Shown: in pieces, positions 1-4,061 of the stretch
Numbering within the stretch: the first letter of the stretch is position 1
Layout: the number at the start of each line of letters is the position of its first letter
Source: Chloroflexi bacterium RBG_13_51_18
Lineage (GTDB): Bacteria > Chloroflexota > Dehalococcoidia > Dehalococcoidales > RBG-16-60-22
NCBI GenBank assembly: GCA_001796495.1
Contig: MGMR01000065.1
Span: 2,071-8,858 of the forward strand
Reading direction: 5' to 3'
DNA length: 6,788 bases
Made by a program: the position numbers and the translations under genes
Notes under the pieces: model-generated
Databases searched by the model: none
Seen by the model: the letters and a program-made list of their open reading frames with translations, nothing else
What the model was told of the DNA's origin: nothing

Positions 1-57
1 CAGCAGCCTGAAGGAAACTTTGAGTTTGTTGAGCAAGAGGTTGCCGATGAACATTAG
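1..57 (+). CDS. C-terminal end of an unidentified protein (5' partial)
   Basis: Frame 1 is open from the left edge to a TAG at 55-57 and encodes 18 residues, acidic and rich in Glu and Gln (ending VEQEVADEH). I do not recognise the protein and 18 residues are too few to assign a function. Support for a real gene end is indirect: the stop lies about 55 bp before a strong hairpin terminator in the right orientation, and no better frame covers this stretch. It would be transcribed toward the transporter cluster, which runs the other way. It could also be a chance open frame. Confidence 0.35.
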   Translation, partial: QQPEGNFEFVEQEVADEH

Positions 58-112
58 TTCCTAGGTCAGGGAGGTGCTCGGAAAGGAGATACCACCCATA
101 TAGGTTAAAAAT

Positions 113-137
113 AAGGGGGAGTTTTTAACTCCCCCTT
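113..137. terminator. Bidirectional rho-independent terminator
   Basis: A perfect 11-bp inverted repeat, AAGGGGGAGTT and AACTCCCCCTT, surrounds a 3-nt TTT loop. On the + strand it is followed by further T residues to 139. On the minus strand the A-rich sequence at 107-112 reads as a T run after the stem. It can therefore end the + strand gene stopping at 57 and also the minus-strand transporter cluster, whose last stop is at 274. The recombinase-like remnant appears to begin just after it. Confidence 0.85.
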
Positions 138-147
138 TTCATATTCA

Positions 148-270
148 ATTTTAGTATCAACTACCACTGCACAAACATCGGCATCACTGTTCCGCTGTAG
201 GTATAGCTATATTGAGGGAAAAGGATACACATTGTCAACTACCTGGTCTCAAGAGAGAATATTGATGTAG
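148..270 (+). pseudogene. C-terminal tail remnant of a serine recombinase
   Basis: The + strand frame ending in TAG at 268-270 reads ILVSTTTAQTSASLFRCRY and continues to a terminal ERILM. It matches the end of the recombinase remnant at 3638-3964. The codons for T-x-AQT are shared in the same frame within a 17/18-bp identity (161-178 versus 3858-3875). Past that point an ungapped alignment keeps Leu, Tyr and Gly-Lys, and the distance from AQT to the stop is 29-30 residues in both copies. Only the last 40 or so codons of a protein normally near 500 residues remain, with no start. The preceding LDIKVYA-type segment is absent, so the similarity stops abruptly near the terminator at 113-137. The assignment depends on the second copy and on memory of such tails. 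A small antisense open frame over the same bases looks like a shadow. Confidence 0.5.
161..178 (+). repeat. Direct repeat copy 1 (recombinase tail)
   Basis: The sequence CTACCACTGCACAAACAT matches 3858-3875 at 17 of 18 positions, in the same orientation and the same reading frame of the two recombinase tails. The two copies bracket the whole transporter cluster, about 3.7 kb apart. The match most simply reflects homology of the recombinase ends. Whether it was ever a crossover site is unknown. Confidence 0.7.
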
Positions 271-273
271 CGT

Positions 274-1143
274 TCATTGCGATTTAAACGCTTTTAGCTG
301 GGCAATCAGCATTGCTGCCAGGACAAAAAAAGCGCCAACAATGAGCCTGAAGGTAAGGCTATCGCCGCCGGCTATTACTGAAAAGACCCCAGCGAAGACC
401 GGCTCCATGGTCAATACCAGCGCTGTAAGCGTCGGCGAGACCAGCGATTGAGCCCATGTCTGCACGAAAAAAGCAAATGCTGTAGCCAGCACGGACGTGA
501 TTCCTACCGTTACCCAAACGCTTCCATCTGGCGGAAGCGTAATGCCCCCCGGTGTAGCCGCCAGCAACGATAGAACGGCAACTGTAGCGATTTGAATCAA
601 TGCTAGACCATAAGTCTTGTGTTGGGATGACCACTCCCCCAGTCCGATGATGTGAAAGGCAACGAAAAGCGCGCATCCCACTGTAAGCAATTCGCCCGTG
701 CCGAAGGACCAGCCGTGCAGACTTAATAACGCCAACCCGATAGTCGCCAGAACTACCGCCAGCCAGGTTCTGCGGCTGATTTTACGGCGCAGCAACATCC
801 AGGACAAAACCGGCGTAAAGACCACCGCCATGCCGGTAATAAAGCCGGAAACCGCCGGAGAAATTGTTTGTAAGCCGAACGTCTGGGTAATGTAGCCTAT
901 GCCGAGTAATACGCCCAGCACGATACCGTGCCACAACCCTCGCCGGGAAATGTAGCGCAGGCTGTTAGGCTGGACCAGGAACATTACGATAGCCGCTATC
1001 GTGAACCGCACCGCCAGGAAGTCCATCACCGGCATGTGCGCGATGGCATCTTTAACGATAAGAAAAGTCCAGCCCCAGACAGCGGTTACGGCAATGAGCG
1101 CTGTTATAGCAAGCCCTGATGAAGTTTTCCAATTACTCAACAT
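274..1143 (-). CDS. EamA/DMT-family transporter
   Basis: This 289-residue integral membrane protein belongs to the drug/metabolite transporter superfamily, with two EamA repeats at roughly residues 14-142 and 150-283 and about ten predicted helices. Family marks include AVWGWTFLIVKDA (21-33), Arg46-Phe47, GFITGMAVVFTPVLSW (100-115) and, in the second repeat, ALVLTMEPVFAGVFS (241-255), which matches the conserved ...EPvfa... block. Length is normal. Members usually export amino acids or other small metabolites, but the substrate cannot be read from sequence. The ATG at 1141-1143 is the only start before an upstream in-frame stop, and no purine-rich ribosome binding site precedes it. The start lies 23 bp after the ABC ATPase stop, so co-transcription with the importer is likely and translation may depend on coupling. 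Termination probably occurs at the hairpin at 113-137. Confidence 0.93.
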   Translation of the reverse strand: MLSNWKTSSGLAITALIAVTAVWGWTFLIVKDAIAHMPVMDFLAVRFTIAAIVMFLVQPNSLRYISRRGLWHGIVLGVLLGIGYITQTFGLQTISPAVSGFITGMAVVFTPVLSWMLLRRKISRRTWLAVVLATIGLALLSLHGWSFGTGELLTVGCALFVAFHIIGLGEWSSQHKTYGLALIQIATVAVLSLLAATPGGITLPPDGSVWVTVGITSVLATAFAFFVQTWAQSLVSPTLTALVLTMEPVFAGVFSVIAGGDSLTFRLIVGAFFVLAAMLIAQLKAFKSQ

Positions 1144-1166
1144 ATATCGATGATGTTAGCAGCGAT

Positions 1167-1904
1167 TTATAGCTGCAGCACTTTGCTAATGAACAGCTTG
1201 GTGCGTTCTTGTGTAGGCGAGGATAAGAGTTTATCCGGCGGGCCCTCCTCAACTATCTGGCCTTCATCCATAAAAATACAGCGGCTGGCGGCGGCGCGGG
1301 CAAAGCCCATTTCATGGGATACAACGAGCATTGTCATGCCCTCTCTAGCCAATGCCAGCATCACGTCCAGCACCTCTTTTATCATTTCCGGGTCGAGGGC
1401 GCTGGTCGGCTCATCGAAAAGCATTATCTTAGGATTCATAGCTAAAGCGCGGGCAATGGCGACGCGCTGCTGCTGACCGCCGGAAAGCTGACTGGGATAA
1501 CAGGTGGCTTTATCAGAAATGCCTACTTTAGCCAACAAATCCCGGGCATTTTTTTCCGCTTCCTGGCGGGGTCGTTTACGAACCTTACGCTGCGCCAGGG
1601 TCAGGTTCTCCAGTGCGGTAAGATGGGCGAAAAGATTAAAGGACTGGAATACCATACCCACCTCCCGCCTGACGGCGTTTATGTTCTGGGCGGTTTTAAG
1701 CAGTATGCCATCCACAACGATTTTCCCGGAGTTGTAGACCTCAAGGTTATTGATGCATCTTAGTAAAGTAGATTTACCGGAGCCGGACGGCCCCAGAATA
1801 ACTACGACCTCGCCGACATGTACGTCCAAGTTTATGCCACGCAAGGCATGCACACGGCCGAAATACTTATGCACATTTTCAATATGAATAATAGGTTCAG
1901 ACAT
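1167..1904 (-). CDS. Polar amino acid ABC transporter, ATP-binding protein (GlnQ/HisP-like)
   Basis: This 245-residue cytoplasmic ATPase powers amino-acid import with the permease encoded just upstream. All nucleotide-binding motifs are intact: A-loop Tyr14, Walker A GPSGSGKST (38-46), Q-loop Gln87 in MVFQSFNLF, signature LSGGQQQR (140-147), Walker B IMLFDE (160-165), D-loop SALD (168-171) and H-loop His197 in VVSHEMGFA. The length and the FNLFAHLTALEN segment are typical of the GlnQ/HisP/ArtP subfamily of polar amino-acid uptake ATPases. The ATG lies 8 bp after the permease stop, so its ribosome binding region (a GAGAT-like stretch) overlaps the end of that gene. The exact amino acid is not indicated, so no symbol is given. 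Confidence 0.97.
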   Translation of the reverse strand: MSEPIIHIENVHKYFGRVHALRGINLDVHVGEVVVILGPSGSGKSTLLRCINNLEVYNSGKIVVDGILLKTAQNINAVRREVGMVFQSFNLFAHLTALENLTLAQRKVRKRPRQEAEKNARDLLAKVGISDKATCYPSQLSGGQQQRVAIARALAMNPKIMLFDEPTSALDPEMIKEVLDVMLALAREGMTMLVVSHEMGFARAAASRCIFMDEGQIVEEGPPDKLLSSPTQERTKLFISKVLQL

Positions 1905-1912
1905 GTTTATCT

Positions 1913-2785
1913 CTAGTACTTCCTTCTCCTCTCCAGCCAGGCAATTACACGCGCAGAAACCAGTGTTAAAACAAGGTACAGGAGAGCAATAAGCGTCCAG
2001 ACTTCAATAGGATTAAAGTGCGCCGCCATAAACTCGCGGCCGCGACGGGTAAGGTCGGCCACAGCCACAACACTGACGAGGGAAGTATCTTTTATCAACA
2101 TAATGAATTCGTTACCGACGGGCGGAAGCACAACGCGTATAGCCTGCGGCAGAATAACAAAGACCATCGATTGCATATAGCTCATGCCAAGGCTGCGCGC
2201 TGCTTCCCCTTGACCTTTATGGATACTTTCGATGCCGGCCCGGAAAATCTCCGCCATGTAGGCACCGTAGCATATTACGAGGCCGACGACGGCTAATACG
2301 ATGGGATTAGAGTGATAAGTAGCCAAAGCGTCCCAGTGCACCCACTCACCGAAAGACTGGATAACCGCCGGTGCGGCGAAATACCACCAGATTAATTGCA
2401 CCAGCAGTGGTATGCCTCTGATTATCTCAACATAGAGACTAGAGATAAAATGAATAACAGGGTTTTTGGCGATTCTGCCCAGGCCGCCTATCAAGCCCAA
2501 TATGATAATGAAAACAAATGAAATAACAGTGAGTTCTATTGTTATAACTAAACCGTCACGGACAAAGAGAAATATATGCCAATATGGGTCCGGCTGGAAT
2601 ATCATGAGCAGGGTAACCAGAAGAATTACTGCCACCACCAGCCACCACCAGGGGTCGAGCCTCGAAGTAGGTTCGGCCCCCGGTATGAACTTCAATCCTT
2701 CGGCCGCCGGTGGAGGTACATCTGTGCCGGCAGACTTCCTGGAAAAAGTCCTGCCCACATTTTTAAAAAAATCCCTAGAAGGCAA
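1913..2785 (-). CDS. Polar amino acid ABC transporter, permease (HisM/GlnP-like)
   Basis: This membrane subunit of the importer has 290 residues, against a usual 215-230 for the family. The conserved core runs from about residue 72 (DGLVITIELTVISF and onward) to the end. It includes the typical EIIRGIPLLVQLIWWYF stretch (120-136) and the ATPase-contacting EAA loop around GIESIHKGQGEAARSLGMS (184-202). The extra length is a hydrophilic, Pro/Lys-containing N-terminal tail (1-45) followed by an additional hydrophobic helix (about 46-64). The start is a TTG at 2783-2785. The codon two before it is an in-frame TAA, so no longer version is possible. A GTG at codon 10 is the next alternative. The only ribosome-binding signal before the TTG is a weak TAGGTAAGGG that overlaps the preceding stop codon, so coupling to the binding-protein gene (7 bp gap) is likely. 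Confidence 0.95.
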   Translation of the reverse strand: MPSRDFFKNVGRTFSRKSAGTDVPPPAAEGLKFIPGAEPTSRLDPWWWLVVAVILLVTLLMIFQPDPYWHIFLFVRDGLVITIELTVISFVFIIILGLIGGLGRIAKNPVIHFISSLYVEIIRGIPLLVQLIWWYFAAPAVIQSFGEWVHWDALATYHSNPIVLAVVGLVICYGAYMAEIFRAGIESIHKGQGEAARSLGMSYMQSMVFVILPQAIRVVLPPVGNEFIMLIKDTSLVSVVAVADLTRRGREFMAAHFNPIEVWTLIALLYLVLTLVSARVIAWLERRRKY

Positions 2786-2792
2786 CCCTTAC

Positions 2793-3536
2793 CTACTTTT
2801 CAAGCCACTTCATGGAAAATTCCTCAATCAGCCCTTCAGCGATAATGGCCTGTAGACCGGCATTGATTTTAGCCAGCAAATCCGTCTTACCCTTGGCAAC
2901 GGCAATGCCATAGTTTTCATCCGTGAAGGTGGTCCCGACTATCTTTAGTTTATCCGGGTTCTTACCAACGTATCCCAGGGCTACCGGATTGTCACAAACA
3001 ACTGCGACAATCTGCCCGTTCATTAAGTCCTGGAAAGCCAAACCGATATCATCATAGTTTTTAAGCGTAGCCCCGGCAATTTTTTCAACTTCCATTGCGC
3101 CGGTAGTGCCTAATTGCGCGCCGACCATGCCGGTGAGATTATCTTTACCGGTTATAGTGGTATTGCTTTTTAGTACTGTGATTATCTGCCCAGCCTCAAA
3201 ATACGGGTTAGAGAAAAGCATCTGCTGCGCTCTCTCTTCAGTGATGGTGATAGAAGAGATAGCGGCGTCATAAGTGCCTTGGGCCATGCCGGCGAGCAGC
3301 GCGTCCCAGCCAACGTTAATGAACTCGATATCAAGATTTTCTCTTTCAGCGATGGCGTTCATTACATCAATATCGAAGCCCTCTATCTCACCAGTCTGGT
3401 CATTGACATATTCAAAGGGTGGCCAGGTAGCGTCGGTAGCAATGCGGATTTTTGTAGTACCGCCCGAACTACACGACGTAAATACCAGGCTCGCAAGCAT
3501 CAATACGCTGATGCCAAGTAAAATGAGTTTTTTCAT
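2793..3536 (-). CDS. Amino acid ABC transporter substrate-binding lipoprotein
   Basis: This is the extracytoplasmic receptor of the importer, 247 residues, of the bacterial solute-binding family 3 (GlnH/HisJ type). Residues 1-21 form a signal peptide (MKK, then a hydrophobic stretch) ending in F-T-S before Cys22. That is a lipobox with an unusual Phe at -3, implying a lipid-anchored protein. The mature part begins KIRIATDATWPPFEY (29-43), followed by GFDIDVMNAIA (53-63), GTYDAAISSITITEER (87-102) with the likely carboxylate-binding Arg102, GAQLGTTGAMEV (139-150), and Asp182 in VVCDNPVA, placed to bind the amino group. These features support a polar amino-acid ligand, but the particular amino acid is not determined. 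It is first in the cluster, with a strong GAGGAGGA ribosome binding site, as expected for the most abundant subunit. Confidence 0.96.
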   Translation of the reverse strand: MKKLILLGISVLMLASLVFTSCSSGGTTKIRIATDATWPPFEYVNDQTGEIEGFDIDVMNAIAERENLDIEFINVGWDALLAGMAQGTYDAAISSITITEERAQQMLFSNPYFEAGQIITVLKSNTTITGKDNLTGMVGAQLGTTGAMEVEKIAGATLKNYDDIGLAFQDLMNGQIVAVVCDNPVALGYVGKNPDKLKIVGTTFTDENYGIAVAKGKTDLLAKINAGLQAIIAEGLIEEFSMKWLEK

Positions 3537-3540
3537 TCGT

Positions 3541-3548
3541 TCCTCCTC
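3541..3548 (-). promoter_or_regulatory. Ribosome binding site of the binding-protein gene
   Basis: On the minus strand GAGGAGGA lies four bases before the ATG at 3536-3534, with the GGAGG core about 5-6 nt away. It is the strongest Shine-Dalgarno sequence in the window and confirms the lipoprotein start. The downstream genes of the cluster have much weaker sites. Confidence 0.85.
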
Positions 3549-3571
3549 AAATGTATATTTTGCTCCGATAC

Positions 3572-3580
3572 ATCATAACA
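3572..3580 (-). promoter_or_regulatory. Candidate extended -10 promoter for the transporter cluster
   Basis: The minus strand reads TGTTATGAT, which fits an extended -10 element (TGnTATAAT) with one mismatch. Transcription would begin near 3565, giving a leader of about 28 nt before the lipoprotein ATG. No good -35 lies 17 bp upstream; a TTGCTT further back is too distant. An alternative is TTGACT at 3584-3589 with an A/T-rich -10 nearer the gene. This is a motif reading only. Confidence 0.35.
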
Positions 3581-3637
3581 AAGTCAAACATATTTTAAAA
3601 GCAATACATCAGAGTTGATGGTGATATTTAAGACTAA

Positions 3638-3964
3638 GAAGTAATGTATAGTACCCACTTGCTAAAAACCAGAGAACATTTTACGAGTCTGGCCAATGCC
3701 AAAGTTATATTAAAAGAGCTGTATGAGCGAGTATTAGAGAATCTTTAACACTGTACACCGGAAATAAAAGCATTGGCCATAGATGCTCTAGACATAAAAG
3801 TTTATGCCAGAGGTAATGACGATGTAGAGATTCATGGTATCATTCCGCTGGAATTACCTACCATTGCACAAACATGGGGGTGTCTGATTCTCTTGCACTA
3901 TGACCAGACTTCCGGTAAAGAGTCTGTAAGTATCTTGCCTAAGCTATTTATATTACAGGAATGA
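3638..3964 (+). pseudogene. Serine recombinase C-terminal remnant with in-frame stop
   Basis: One + strand frame, interrupted by a single TAA at 3746-3748, encodes the C-terminal end of a large serine recombinase/resolvase-type protein. Before the stop it reads ANAKVILKELYERVLENL (helical); after it, TPEIKALAIDALDIKVYARG, then DDVEIHGIIPLELPTIAQTW, ending in TGA at 3962-3964. The ALDIKVYA...VEI.GVIPLE series is one I recognise from C-terminal regions of Chloroflexi/Firmicutes recombinases. A stop at 3635-3637 closes the frame upstream. The catalytic resolvase domain, the recombinase domain and the zinc-ribbon region are all missing, so it cannot be active. A TTG at 3773 could open a 63-codon frame, but it lies inside the conserved segment and has no convincing ribosome binding site. 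The flanks (3549-3637 and 3965-4061) are AT-rich and show no other gene. Confidence 0.75.
3858..3875 (+). repeat. Direct repeat copy 2 (recombinase tail)
   Basis: The sequence CTACCATTGCACAAACAT matches 161-178 at 17 of 18 positions. It lies in the codons for LPTIAQT of the remnant at 3638-3964. Same orientation as copy 1, with the complete transporter cluster between them. Confidence 0.7.
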
Positions 3965-4061
3965 TTTCCTGAGTGAAGTGAAGATATGAGTCCCTTTGGT
4001 GGAGAGAAAGCTACCGGGATATGAGCATAATTTGTAGTTGTAATGATAGTTCTAGTCTCCT

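Noticed and set aside
80..105. AAGGAGAT followed by ACCACC, resembling a strong ribosome binding site
   Set aside because: No ATG, GTG or TTG opens a useful frame at the right distance; the sequence runs into the terminator hairpin.
161..232. A 23-codon minus-strand frame (ATG at 230-232) reading FPQYSYTYSGTVMPMFVQW at its end
   Set aside because: It lies exactly antisense to the recombinase-like tail, has no ribosome binding site and is short. The + strand reading is supported by the matching copy at 3858-3964.
2018..2855. Plus-strand open frames opposite the permease and the end of the binding-protein gene
   Set aside because: They overlap genes with full family signatures on the minus strand and show no family similarity of their own.
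3773..3964. A stand-alone 63-residue gene starting at TTG 3773
   Set aside because: The start lies inside a conserved recombinase segment that continues upstream in the same frame to and beyond a stop codon, so this is the end of a broken gene.
148..3964. An active integrative element with attachment sites
   Set aside because: Both recombinase pieces are C-terminal fragments without catalytic domains and no terminal inverted repeats or tRNA are visible, so only a scar, not a functional element, can be supported.
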